A DNA stretch of 64,000 nt from Bacteroidia bacterium (GTDB lineage Bacteria > Bacteroidota > Bacteroidia > B-17B0 > Aurantibacillaceae). Shown one piece after another: positions 32,831-41,876 of the stretch. Numbering within the stretch: position 1 is the first letter of the stretch; every line of letters begins with the position of its first letter. Below the pieces are notes generated by a model. That model did no database searches. It was not told the DNA's origin and was given only the letters and a program-made list of their open reading frames with translations. The stretch is from NCBI GenBank assembly GCA_016787785.1, contig JAEUTO010000003.1:1-64000 (forward strand). The letters are read 5' to 3'. A program made the position numbers and the translations under genes.

Positions 32831-33924
32831 AACATAAATTTATTTGTAACAGAAATTACTTCTTCCTGCAATTCATTTTGAAGTTCTGGATAAAAAGTTA
32901 AAGCAATAACCTTGTCGCTTAAACTCTCTGCAATTGGAAAATCACCTTTTTTGTATCCTAAAAAACGGGTTGCTTCCTGCATATGTAAAGGCATTAAGTA
33001 ATAAATATTTGTTTGAATCTTTCTTTCATCCATATATTCTATAAATTTTTTTCTGTCGCTCTTAAACTTAGAAACGAACACATGATAATTTGAATAAATG
33101 CCTTCTTCTATAACCTGGTGCTCAAAAAGATCAGTTCTTAATTGGCTGATGTATTTTTTTGCGATCAGGTTGCGTTTATGATTCATTTCATCAAGATGCG
33201 TTAACTTCACTCTTAAGATCGCCGCCTGTAATTCATCTAACCTGCTATTTATGCCATTTATCTTTATATGGTTGTAATCTGTCATTCCATACATGCGTAA
33301 AAGTCGCAGTTTTTCATTTATTTCAGCATTTTTGGTTACTATCATTCCGCCATCACCAATCGCTCCAAGATTTTTTGTTGGATAAAAACTAAACACGCCA
33401 ATATCCCCCATTGATCCGGATTGATGCTCTCCAAGTTTACTTCCGTGTGACTGAGAAGCATCTTCAATAATTGGCATATCTTTTCCGACAATTTCACGTA
33501 GTTTAAAAATATCAACAACGTTTCCAAAAAGATGTACCGGCATTACCGCTTTTGTTTTTTGTGTTATTGCAGCTTTGATCTTGTCAAGATCAATAAGGAA
33601 AGTATCTTCTTTTACATCAACAAATACAGGCGTTGCCCCTGAATCAATAATTGCAGATACTGTTGGTATTGCGGTAAAAGGGGTTGTAATTACTTCATCA
33701 CCTTTTCCAATTCCCAACGCCATTAACGAAAGGGTTAAGCCATCGGTTGCGTTTGCAACGCCAACCGAAAAATCGACACCAATATATTTTGCGAATTCTT
33801 TTTCAAAAGCATTTACCTCAGTCGCATTTGTATATCTGCCCGAAACAAGGACACGCTGCATTGCTTCATCAATCTCTTTTTTGTACAACTCATACTGTGG
33901 TACCAGGTCACATCTCCAGATCAT
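32827..33924 (-). CDS. DegT/DnrJ/EryC1-family sugar aminotransferase (QdtB/FdtB-like)
   Basis: The 365-residue PLP enzyme has SVGVANATDGLTLSLMALGI, GDEVITTPFTAIPTV, IIEDASQSHGS and the PLP-binding Lys in FYPTKNLGAIGDGG. The subfamily resembles QdtB/FdtB-type 3-aminotransferases of nucleotide-linked 3-keto-6-deoxy sugars. With the acyltransferase at 32339, the SDR at 33921, the dehydratase at 34861 and the nucleotidyltransferase at 35851 it forms a likely amino-sugar pathway. The nucleotide carrier is not certain. Confidence 0.85.
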   Translation of the reverse strand: MIWRCDLVPQYELYKKEIDEAMQRVLVSGRYTNATEVNAFEKEFAKYIGVDFSVGVANATDGLTLSLMALGIGKGDEVITTPFTAIPTVSAIIDSGATPVFVDVKEDTFLIDLDKIKAAITQKTKAVMPVHLFGNVVDIFKLREIVGKDMPIIEDASQSHGSKLGEHQSGSMGDIGVFSFYPTKNLGAIGDGGMIVTKNAEINEKLRLLRMYGMTDYNHIKINGINSRLDELQAAILRVKLTHLDEMNHKRNLIAKKYISQLRTDLFEHQVIEEGIYSNYHVFVSKFKSDRKKFIEYMDERKIQTNIYYLMPLHMQEATRFLGYKKGDFPIAESLSDKVIALTFYPELQNELQEEVISVTNKFML

Positions 33925-34868
33925 TTTTTTATTTTATAGGATTTAATTGTTTCTTTTAAAGCGGAAGAAAGATCTGTTATAGAGTATTCCCCATATTCAG
34001 ATCGTATCAAGTTATCGTTTAATGGTTTGCCCCCAAAATCTATGCTTTTAATGTGCTCGGGAATATCCTTAACTACGCAACTTCCGTTTTTACATACTGT
34101 AATTATTTCTTCAGCTAAATTTTTAATTGTAACAGAAGTGCCATTTATATTATATGCATTAAAGCCGTCTTTAATACCTTTATTAATAATATTTTCTGTT
34201 ATAACACTAAGATCTTTCGCGTATAAGACCGACCTTTTCCTTTGCTCTCCATAAACTTCAATTACTTTACCTTCTATTGCATCTTTTATCATTGTGGCAA
34301 TAAGCCCTAGATCATCTCCTTCGAACTTTTGATTAAGGCCAAAACAATTTGGGATCCTTAAAGAAGTAACTGCAAACCCTTTTGCTTTTGAAAAAAATCG
34401 GTAATGATTTTCTGCGGTAACTTTATGTATGCCCTGAATGTCGATAGGAACAAAGGCTGTAGTTTCAAGAATTTCTTGCTCTTTAACCGCACCGTACTGC
34501 CCTGAAGAGCCAAAGAAAATTATTCTATTTTTTTTTGTAAAATATTCTATAGCTTTTAAATGCGATTGCACGTTAAGTTTTAGATCGTAAGCCGGGTCTT
34601 TAATTGCGGCCAGGTGTGATGTCCAGGCCATACAATCGATTATTATTTCATGTTCAGAAATTATTGAAGCTATTTCCGGAATTTCTTCAATAGGATTTTT
34701 TATTACCTGTAAATTTTTATGCGCGCTCAAATTCGTCAGGCTTCCACCCGATCTATCCATTAAACCATCAATTACCGTTACCTGATAGTTCTTTTCTAAA
34801 AGCAAGGCAACAATATTGCTTCCAATAAAACCTGCCCCTCCTAATACTAATATTTTCTTATCAGACAT
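33921..34868 (-). CDS. Extended SDR (NAD-dependent epimerase/dehydratase) with altered active-site Tyr
   Basis: The 315-residue protein has the Rossmann signature LVLGGAGFIGSN and a Ser-containing FFGSSGQYGA stretch. The YxxxK motif, expected before VTAE, reads QGIHK: the catalytic Tyr is replaced by Gln, while the Lys is kept. It may be an inactive or non-redox homologue, or use another acid/base. It overlaps both neighbours (4 bases with the aminotransferase, 8 with the LegB-like gene), so it is tightly coupled to that pathway. Confidence 0.8.
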   Translation of the reverse strand: MSDKKILVLGGAGFIGSNIVALLLEKNYQVTVIDGLMDRSGGSLTNLSAHKNLQVIKNPIEEIPEIASIISEHEIIIDCMAWTSHLAAIKDPAYDLKLNVQSHLKAIEYFTKKNRIIFFGSSGQYGAVKEQEILETTAFVPIDIQGIHKVTAENHYRFFSKAKGFAVTSLRIPNCFGLNQKFEGDDLGLIATMIKDAIEGKVIEVYGEQRKRSVLYAKDLSVITENIINKGIKDGFNAYNINGTSVTIKNLAEEIITVCKNGSCVVKDIPEHIKSIDFGGKPLNDNLIRSEYGEYSITDLSSALKETIKSYKIKK

Positions 34869-35844
34869 TATAGATATTCTTGTATGCTTTATTGTTATCC
34901 GCGTGCTTAAACCAAGCTATAGTTTCGCTCAATCCTTTTTCCAACGTAAATTCTGGTTTCCAGTTTGTTTTGGAGGTTAATAATGTGTTATCTCCTAACA
35001 ACCTTTCTACTTCACTATTGGAAGGACGTAAGCGAATTTCATCCGTTTCGACTTTTGCTTTTGGATTAATTAAGGCAATTATTTTTTTCACAAGATCGCC
35101 CATTGAAATTTCGTTGCCGGTTGCAATATTTACATCCATACCAATAAGTTCATCGCACTGAGCTATTTTAAAAAATCCATTCACTGTATCTTTTACGTAT
35201 AGTAAATCTCGTGTTGGCGTTAATGAACCGAGTTTTATTATTTCATTTCCACTTACCAATTGCGAAATAATTGTAGGAATAATTGCTCTTGCTGATTGGC
35301 GGGGACCGTAAGTATTAAATGGACGAACAATAACTGCAGGCAAATTAAAACTCCTTACAAAAGAATCCGTTAAAGCATCGGCAGCGATTTTTGTTGCTGA
35401 ATAAGGTGACTGTCCCTGACGAGGATGTTTTTCGTTGATAGGAACGTATTGTGCAGTCCCGTAAACTTCAGAGGTGGATGTAACGATCACTTTTTTTGTT
35501 CCCAGTTCACGTGCTGCCTGTAACACGTTTAAAGTTCCCCTAATGTTTGTATCTACATATGATTCAGGAGAGTGATAACTATAGGGAATGGCAATTAGCG
35601 CGGCCAAATGATAAACGATATCAATATTTTCCATTGCTTTTTTAACACCATAAGGTTCGCGAATATCGCCGGTAAAAACTTCTATCATTTTTAATTTTTC
35701 TGCGGGCAATGTATCTAACCATCCCCACGAATTAAAAGAGTTATACAAAACAAAAGCTTTTACTTTAAAACCCTCATCTAGTAATTTCTCAACCAAATGA
35801 CTTCCTATAAATCCTTCAGCGCCGGTAACAAGTACATTTTTCAT
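34861..35844 (-). CDS. NAD-dependent sugar-nucleotide 4,6-dehydratase (LegB-like)
   Basis: The 327-residue extended SDR shows VTGAEGFIGSHLVEKL, VTSTSEVYG, the active YSATK and IVRPFNTYGPRQSARAII. The combination with YNSFNSWGWLDTLP and IPYSYHSPESYVDTN is that of the LegB group, 4,6-dehydratases known from legionaminic acid pathways. No neuB-type synthase is present here, so a full legionaminic pathway is unlikely; a 4-keto-6-deoxy intermediate for the downstream aminotransferase is more plausible. Confidence 0.82.
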   Translation of the reverse strand: MKNVLVTGAEGFIGSHLVEKLLDEGFKVKAFVLYNSFNSWGWLDTLPAEKLKMIEVFTGDIREPYGVKKAMENIDIVYHLAALIAIPYSYHSPESYVDTNIRGTLNVLQAARELGTKKVIVTSTSEVYGTAQYVPINEKHPRQGQSPYSATKIAADALTDSFVRSFNLPAVIVRPFNTYGPRQSARAIIPTIISQLVSGNEIIKLGSLTPTRDLLYVKDTVNGFFKIAQCDELIGMDVNIATGNEISMGDLVKKIIALINPKAKVETDEIRLRPSNSEVERLLGDNTLLTSKTNWKPEFTLEKGLSETIAWFKHADNNKAYKNIYNV

Positions 35845-35850
35845 TTTCTT

Positions 35851-36543
35851 TTAATTATTGTGATTTTTAAATTCCTCCTGAGCCTTTTCGTAATCGGCAA
35901 TACGTCCAATGTCTAACCAATATTCTGATATTTCGTACTTAGCTACCTGATTGTTTGTTGAGAGCAAAGCAGAGATCAATTTATCCATTCCAAAATATGT
36001 ATTATCAGGAATAAAATTGAATATTCCGGGTTTCATAATATAGATTCCTGCAAGGATAAAATTTACAAGGTCTGGTTTCTCTTGAATACTTGTTACATAA
36101 TCACCGTTAAACAAAATGTTTCCAAATTCGAAAGGTGTTATCAATTTTTTGATACTTATAGTTAAATGAGAGTTATTGTTTAAAGCAAAATTATACAGTT
36201 TACTAAAATCAACCGTACACAGCACATCTCCATTCATCACAAGAAAAGGTTCAGTAAGATCCTGCTTTAATAATGTTAAAGGGCCAGCAGTACCCAAGGG
36301 TATGTCTTCTTTGCTAATTGTTAACTTAACGCCGTATTTACTTCCGTCGCCAAAAAAATTACTTATGTAATCGGATTTATAATTGGTAGCGAGAATGATC
36401 TCATCAAAACCATGCTTTTTTAAATTTTCTATTTGAATTTCTAAAACTGCTTTTTCTCCTATTGGCAGTAAAGGTTTTGGAATTGCTTCCGTAAAAGGTT
36501 TTAATCTCGACCCAAGACCACCTGCTAAAATTATTGCTTTCAT
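35851..36543 (-). CDS. Sugar-1-phosphate nucleotidyltransferase
   Basis: The 230-residue protein has the nucleotidyltransferase signature LAGGLGSRLKPFTEAIPKPL and the metal-binding Asp in VMNGDVLCTVDF. Its size fits the short form (such as HddC or mannose-1-phosphate guanylyltransferase-like) rather than full RmlA. It should make the NDP-sugar used by the LegB-like dehydratase 7 bases downstream. Which nucleotide (GTP, UTP, dTTP) is unclear. Confidence 0.85.
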   Translation of the reverse strand: MKAIILAGGLGSRLKPFTEAIPKPLLPIGEKAVLEIQIENLKKHGFDEIILATNYKSDYISNFFGDGSKYGVKLTISKEDIPLGTAGPLTLLKQDLTEPFLVMNGDVLCTVDFSKLYNFALNNNSHLTISIKKLITPFEFGNILFNGDYVTSIQEKPDLVNFILAGIYIMKPGIFNFIPDNTYFGMDKLISALLSTNNQVAKYEISEYWLDIGRIADYEKAQEEFKNHNN

Positions 36544-36547
36544 ATTT

Positions 36548-37066
36548 TTATTTCCTCTTTTTTATTAATTTGGCGGGCACCCCTCCCATTATTGAGAATT
36601 CTTCAACAACGCCATCTGTAACTACTGCATTTGCCGCAATTATACTCCCGGTTTTTATTGTTGTTCCACCTAATACCACGCAATTAAATCCAAACCAAAC
36701 ATCGTTTTCAATTATTATCGGCGAAAAACCGAGTCCTTGCAAACGCATTGGCGTTTCTGTATTTTCGAAATGATGCGTGCTTGTTACAATTTTGGTGCCG
36801 CCGCCTATTAGAACATCATTACCGATAGAAAGGCCTTTGCCCCCAACCAAAACACAGCCCTGCATTATATTTACATTGTTTCCAAGACTGATCTCAGCCG
36901 GAAATTTAATTATGACGTTGTCGTGAATTACAACTCCTTTTCCCATTTCTTTTAAAAACGGGCTATATAATAAACGTCTTAAAAAAATTCCCAACTTAAA
37001 AGGAAAGTATTTTAAAACAGCTTGAAAAAAATAAAACACTCTATGCATTATATCTATTTTCAGCAA
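36548..37066 (-). CDS. Hexapeptide-repeat acyltransferase (WcaF/NodL-type)
   Basis: The 172-residue left-handed beta-helix protein has repeats ISLGNNVNIMQGC, LSIGNDVLIGGGTKIV, VWFGFNCVVLGGTTI and a SIMGGVPAKLIKKRK ending. The N-terminal basic/hydrophobic segment suggests membrane proximity. It probably O-acetylates a sugar of the repeat unit. Its start overlaps the end of the glycosyltransferase gene (37041) by 26 bases. Confidence 0.8.
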   Translation of the reverse strand: MLKIDIMHRVFYFFQAVLKYFPFKLGIFLRRLLYSPFLKEMGKGVVIHDNVIIKFPAEISLGNNVNIMQGCVLVGGKGLSIGNDVLIGGGTKIVTSTHHFENTETPMRLQGLGFSPIIIENDVWFGFNCVVLGGTTIKTGSIIAANAVVTDGVVEEFSIMGGVPAKLIKKRK

Positions 37067-38315
37067 TCAGGTCTTGATATATTAAAACCATTTCTTTTGA
37101 GTTTTCAATTATATCAAAATACTTTTTTGCAATATCTCGTATCTGCCCTGAGACGATATCTTTTCGTTGTATCTCTTTTGCTAACAATTCGTCTAACCTA
37201 TCGAAGTCTTTAATTTCTGAGCCAATAATCTCACGTTCACTATTAGTGCCGTTAAAATGTTTGATATTTGGACTAATTACACGTATGTTATAGGCCAAGG
37301 CTTCTATGGGTGCAATTCCAAAACCGCCAAAATCCTGAATCTTCTTATCTTTAATTGGTAATACGTAAAGATCCGACATATTAAAAAAAACATCTAGTTC
37401 CGAATCATTCCTTAAAATAACTGTAGCGCCGGCATCAATTGCCATTTGATAATACTCATCATTTTTATAACACCCTACCAGAAGTAAGTGGGCTTGAGGA
37501 ATACGTTTTTTTACTTTTAAAAATGCTTGGATTAATAAATTTGCATTTTTTGTTGCGTTTAATCTTCCAATATATAAAATTACTTTAGCATCATCATTGA
37601 TCTTATAAAGTTGTCGTGTTTCGCTCTTAGTTTGCTTTGATCTATAGATATCGAAATTGATGCCATTTAAAAAAAATTTACATTTTAAATTTAGAGTTCT
37701 TTCTATAAATTCTTCTTCCACCTTCGATGCAGTTAAAAAAAGATTACAATATTTTAGTGCTTTCAATTCCCTTTTCCACAAAAGATATTTAAAAGGCTTT
37801 ACATATGGTTTTGCGCTTTTAATATCATAATAACCAAACCACGCTCCTAATTGTTGAATGATTATTTTACAGGAAACTGGTTTTAAATTTATAAGTAAGT
37901 AATTTATAAGCGAATCGTGGGCGCCATAAAAATGTACGATACACTCTGAATTGTTTCTTTCTTTTTTTAATTCTTCCAGCATGAGTGGCGAACTCATGAA
38001 TTCTCCCACTTTTGGAATTTTTGATGTTTTTGAAGGAAAAACTTTGTGCTCAACTCCCTCGACATTCAACGAAAACACAGAATCTATTACTGAACCATAA
38101 GGGCGCCAACATTCCATTTGTATATTTGGTGAGGCTGCCTTTATATATCCTCCCCAATGGTGATGCCAGTCTTGTTTAAAAAAGCCTATCCAATAAGGTT
38201 CCGTTGAAAGCTTTATAAATTCCGTTTTTGGAAATTCTTTTATGTACTCTTCCGGATCCTTATATCTATGGATGATCTCTTGCGGTAAATGTGTTAATAT
38301 ATTTATAACCTTCAA
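37041..38315 (-). CDS. Glycosyltransferase family 4-like
   Basis: The 424-residue protein has the donor half of a GT-B enzyme: VILYIGRLNATKNANLLIQA, HLLLVGCYKNDEYYQ and DFGGFGIAPIEALAYNIRVI, where the first Glu of EX7E is replaced by Gly. The N-terminal half is less conserved. It begins 39 bases after the flippase gene start. The acceptor and donor are unknown. Confidence 0.82.
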   Translation of the reverse strand: MKVINILTHLPQEIIHRYKDPEEYIKEFPKTEFIKLSTEPYWIGFFKQDWHHHWGGYIKAASPNIQMECWRPYGSVIDSVFSLNVEGVEHKVFPSKTSKIPKVGEFMSSPLMLEELKKERNNSECIVHFYGAHDSLINYLLINLKPVSCKIIIQQLGAWFGYYDIKSAKPYVKPFKYLLWKRELKALKYCNLFLTASKVEEEFIERTLNLKCKFFLNGINFDIYRSKQTKSETRQLYKINDDAKVILYIGRLNATKNANLLIQAFLKVKKRIPQAHLLLVGCYKNDEYYQMAIDAGATVILRNDSELDVFFNMSDLYVLPIKDKKIQDFGGFGIAPIEALAYNIRVISPNIKHFNGTNSEREIIGSEIKDFDRLDELLAKEIQRKDIVSGQIRDIAKKYFDIIENSKEMVLIYQDLIAENRYNA

Positions 38316-38353
38316 AACCTGGATTAATTATTTATTATGTTTGAAGCGTGCAT

Positions 38354-39850
38354 TTAATTCTGCTTTAACTCTGATCTAACGTATTGAAGGCTCGCTTTAG
38401 GACTTAGTAACTGGAATAATATTGTAATGTCGGATCGTTTTAACAAGCCGAACAAAACATATAGAACATAAATTGAAATTAGAAATAAAGGAAAAAAAAC
38501 AAACGAACTAATATATTTTGAGAAACCATCCAAACTAGGAATTAGCAAATAATAAGAAACGCCATAAAGGATAACCCAAAATAGGATAAATTTAAATTGT
38601 TCTTTTATGAACTGTACATTGATCTTTCTCCAGGCAAAATAATAATAGGCAAGAAACAAAAATAAGTTCATCACAACCTGCGTTATTGCCAAAGCTACGC
38701 CTCCCATATTCATAAGTTTTGGATGAATACATACTAAAAGAGTGATTGAGAACACAAAGAAATTAACAAAGTATATTCTTGATGAAAGCCAAAACAAACC
38801 TAAAGCACTTATTACATTAGCATAAGGCATTCCCCAAATTATAAAAAAAGAAGAAAAAACCAGTAGCGAGAACATAGGAGCAGAAGCTGCATAACGGGAA
38901 CTTAATAATGTTACCATTATTGGATGCGCAAATAGCGAAAGTCCCATAATAATTGGTAAAATAAATATAAATATAAAACGCTCGAACTGAAATATCTTTG
39001 TGGCTACCTGTTGAGTGTCTTTTTTGGCAAGCAACGAGGAAAATATAGGAAAGAATAAAGTTCCGATAGTATTGCCTAATAAAATAAGCATACCACCAAT
39101 GCTAAAAGCGGCAGAGTAATAACCTATTTGTTTTGTATCACCAAAGTATTCTAAAATAATTTTATCAGAATAGGTCATTAATGATTGAACAATTACAATA
39201 CTTAAGATCGGATAGGCAATAAGTAAATACTTTTTCGCAAGCGAGGTGTCGAACTTTCCAAAATTTAATTTCCGCAAAAGAAAATAAGCATAAGGTATAA
39301 CAACAAGGCAACTTACTAAATTGGTTAAAGCCAGTGCAACCACACCCATACTTAGTGCAACAACTATTATTCTTAAAGCGCTATAAAGTATTGATCGCAA
39401 AAATTCAGGTGCATTTGCTTTTACTTGTTCTGTTTTGGCATCAAAAACAGTTTGGCTGAATATAAAAAAATTACCAATTGAAACTGTTATTAGTGTAATG
39501 CAAATAACAATAAACATTCTTGGATTTTCAAATTGATGTCCAAACAGATATTTTTGAATTGCTAAATAAACCATCACGCCAATTGAAAAACAAACAACAG
39601 AGATGATCTGGAGCACAGCATATGTTTTTAAACAATCTGCTTCGTTCTGCCCTTCAGAAACTAATTTCACGTGCGCAGGCCCAAAAAGACTTGTTATAAA
39701 AGAAAATATAGAAACAAAAGCAGTAGCATAACCAATTGTACCAACTACTTCAGGTCCTGCAAGTCTCGCAACAACTATTCCGGTAACCGCTGTAATTAAG
39801 GCAATCCCTAATTTAGCTCCAAAAGCCAGTATAAATTTTTGTTTAAGCAA
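38354..39850 (-). CDS. wzx: Wzx-type polysaccharide flippase (MOP/PST superfamily)
   Basis: The 498-residue integral membrane protein has about 12-14 hydrophobic helices starting AFGAKLGIALITAVTGIVVA and the family-typical early segment ARLAGPEVVGTIGYATAFV. It moves lipid-linked repeat units across the inner membrane. Its stop overlaps the start region of the adjacent polymerase candidate (39843-39850), as usual for paired wzx and wzy genes. Confidence 0.88.
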   Translation of the reverse strand: MLKQKFILAFGAKLGIALITAVTGIVVARLAGPEVVGTIGYATAFVSIFSFITSLFGPAHVKLVSEGQNEADCLKTYAVLQIISVVCFSIGVMVYLAIQKYLFGHQFENPRMFIVICITLITVSIGNFFIFSQTVFDAKTEQVKANAPEFLRSILYSALRIIVVALSMGVVALALTNLVSCLVVIPYAYFLLRKLNFGKFDTSLAKKYLLIAYPILSIVIVQSLMTYSDKIILEYFGDTKQIGYYSAAFSIGGMLILLGNTIGTLFFPIFSSLLAKKDTQQVATKIFQFERFIFIFILPIIMGLSLFAHPIMVTLLSSRYAASAPMFSLLVFSSFFIIWGMPYANVISALGLFWLSSRIYFVNFFVFSITLLVCIHPKLMNMGGVALAITQVVMNLFLFLAYYYFAWRKINVQFIKEQFKFILFWVILYGVSYYLLIPSLDGFSKYISSFVFFPLFLISIYVLYVLFGLLKRSDITILFQLLSPKASLQYVRSELKQN

Positions 39851-41288
39851 GTTTCCTGTTTTGCGTTGATGTGTAGCGATAAATAATTGAGATTACCACA
39901 AGCACGTAGGCCTGGATAAAAAACCGAGTATCATACACTACATTAAACCCGATGGTTTGAGAACCTGTATTAATAACAAAAAGAATTATCAAACCTATTA
40001 ATGCTGTTGAAGTAAGTTTCTGTTTATCATTCACATTAACAAGTATCCCTTTGATGATGATCCGCAAAAACAAAAACAAAAAAGCCAAGATGCCGATAAC
40101 GCCAACATTCAATAGTAAATTGTGATACCCAACATGAAAATCCTGATGCTCTCGGTGTAGATCACTAAATGCAGCACCAAACACCCAAGTACTTTGATTA
40201 AATGCAGCCATTACTTTTGGAGCCCGTTGATCAATTCTTAAAAGCGTTCCACCCGCGGTAAAGTCGCCCTCTATAACTTTATTGATAGTAACGATCCTGG
40301 TTGCTGCAGCCTCAATTTGCCTGCTAATGGATGGAATGTAAAAACTAACGCAGATAACTATAAAAATCCCGACTAAACTTCGGTATAAGATCTTTGATAT
40401 TTCGTTTCTGGACAAAAATAAAAAAACTATGTAACCAATAACAAATGCCAAAAACCAACTTCTTGTACCGGTCATAAAAATAGAAACGAAACTTATCAAA
40501 TTTATTGTCCAAAGGTAATTGATATTGAAAGCCTTTGCTTTTAACCGTATCATTAATAACGAACCCGAAAAACAAATAAATAAAATACTCACCAATTCAA
40601 TTGGTCTTTCTATTTCACCTTCACCAAAAACATTAAATACCCCCTGAGTAATCTCAATGTTTGGCTTAACTAAATGCACTATTTGAAATCCGTTGGCCAA
40701 GCTAAACACTTGCAGAATAACGGCAATAAAGGCAAATGGAAAAATAAGTTTTAAAAAACGAATAAGTTTATCCAGATCAGGAATTATGTAGAACATTGAA
40801 TAGAATAAGGTTAGATTGATAACAATTTTAATTACTTCGTTAACGGCTTTAAAACTCATGCCAATGAAAGGAGAAATACTAACCAACAAAATAAAAAGGA
40901 GCACAAGCGTATTAAGTTCTTGTGCAAAAAAAACAGGTTTTTTATTTGACCTGTACTCTGATTTTAATTTTATTTTTAGAAGGAATAATATTAGATACAG
41001 TTCATAAATCGTAAAGGCAAACCCTAATAAAATGGTATAAATGGGCAGCCTAAAGGCATCATCACGTTTACCCCCGGAAAACAAACCGCCGGGTTGATCT
41101 ATCAGGATTAAAAAAAAAGCGAGCCAGAAATAATCTTTTTTACTTTTCCAGGCAAATGGTAAAACAGCTAGAAACAAAAATTTATTTACAGGTGCCGGCA
41201 CAAAATACACTAAAAATACTGCGCCAACAATATAAACAAATAGTTCAAAAAATTCGTTTTGCTTCTTAGATGATACCGCTATCCCCAT
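39843..41288 (-). CDS. wzy: O-antigen polymerase/ligase-type membrane protein (Wzy candidate)
   Basis: The 481-residue polytopic protein has about 12 membrane segments and a large periplasmic loop (about residues 315-380, RQIEAAATRIVTINKVIEGD ... HREHQDFHVGYHNLLLNVG), with GTRSWFLAFVIGYI preceding it. This is the layout of Wzy_C/O-antigen ligase family proteins. Placement beside the flippase supports Wzy, the repeat-unit polymerase; sequence alone cannot exclude a ligase. Confidence 0.82.
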   Translation of the reverse strand: MGIAVSSKKQNEFFELFVYIVGAVFLVYFVPAPVNKFLFLAVLPFAWKSKKDYFWLAFFLILIDQPGGLFSGGKRDDAFRLPIYTILLGFAFTIYELYLILFLLKIKLKSEYRSNKKPVFFAQELNTLVLLFILLVSISPFIGMSFKAVNEVIKIVINLTLFYSMFYIIPDLDKLIRFLKLIFPFAFIAVILQVFSLANGFQIVHLVKPNIEITQGVFNVFGEGEIERPIELVSILFICFSGSLLMIRLKAKAFNINYLWTINLISFVSIFMTGTRSWFLAFVIGYIVFLFLSRNEISKILYRSLVGIFIVICVSFYIPSISRQIEAAATRIVTINKVIEGDFTAGGTLLRIDQRAPKVMAAFNQSTWVFGAAFSDLHREHQDFHVGYHNLLLNVGVIGILAFLFLFLRIIIKGILVNVNDKQKLTSTALIGLIILFVINTGSQTIGFNVVYDTRFFIQAYVLVVISIIYRYTSTQNRKLA

Positions 41289-41289
41289 T

Positions 41290-41859
41290 TCAGGCTTTTA
41301 TGATATCTTTTATTTTTTTTGCGGGAACTCCAAAATTGATTGTGTTCTTCATTACATCTTTTGTAACTAAGCTCTTGGCGCCAATAACCGCACTTTCGTT
41401 GATTGTAACACCTTTTAAAATTGTAACATCGGCACCAATATAACAGTTATCATGGATTAAAATATCTTTATAACTGGCCGGAAAAACGGTGTTAAGATCT
41501 GATCTTGAAATATCCTGATGGGTAATAAAAGTTGTTTGCATAGAAATAACCACATTGTTCTTAATTATCACTTTGCCTCTCAGATCAAAAAAACAATTTT
41601 TACCTATATGACAATTATCACCAATTACCAGGTTTGAAAAATTCGTGCAATTATGAAATACTATGGGGGTTTCTATATCATTATTTTTTCCAATAACAGC
41701 ACCGTTAGCTTTTAAAATTGAAATTGCCGAGTCCTTATTCATCGTCATAAATAATAAGGTAGCATTCTCAAATCCTGAAAAAAATTTCCGAATAAAAAAC
41801 CGAAACCTATCTCTGATCTGTATTAGTTTATTGACGCTATTTTTTATTCCTAAGCCCAC
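41290..41859 (-). CDS. Hexapeptide-repeat acyltransferase
   Basis: The 189-residue protein has a basic N-terminus and left-handed beta-helix repeats (NLVIGDNCHIGKNC, VIIKNNVVISMQT, CYIGADVTILKGVTI, AVIGAKSLVTKDV) with the closing NFGVPAKKIKDI. It likely acetylates a sugar hydroxyl or amine. It starts 17 bases after the methyltransferase gene. Confidence 0.8.
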   Translation of the reverse strand: MGLGIKNSVNKLIQIRDRFRFFIRKFFSGFENATLLFMTMNKDSAISILKANGAVIGKNNDIETPIVFHNCTNFSNLVIGDNCHIGKNCFFDLRGKVIIKNNVVISMQTTFITHQDISRSDLNTVFPASYKDILIHDNCYIGADVTILKGVTINESAVIGAKSLVTKDVMKNTINFGVPAKKIKDIIKA

Positions 41860-41876
41860 TATTATTAATACTTTGT

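Noticed and set aside
32339-36543. A complete legionaminic acid pathway
   Set aside because: A LegB-like dehydratase, an aminotransferase and an acyltransferase are there, but no NeuB/LegI synthase, LegG epimerase or CMP-transferase is found.
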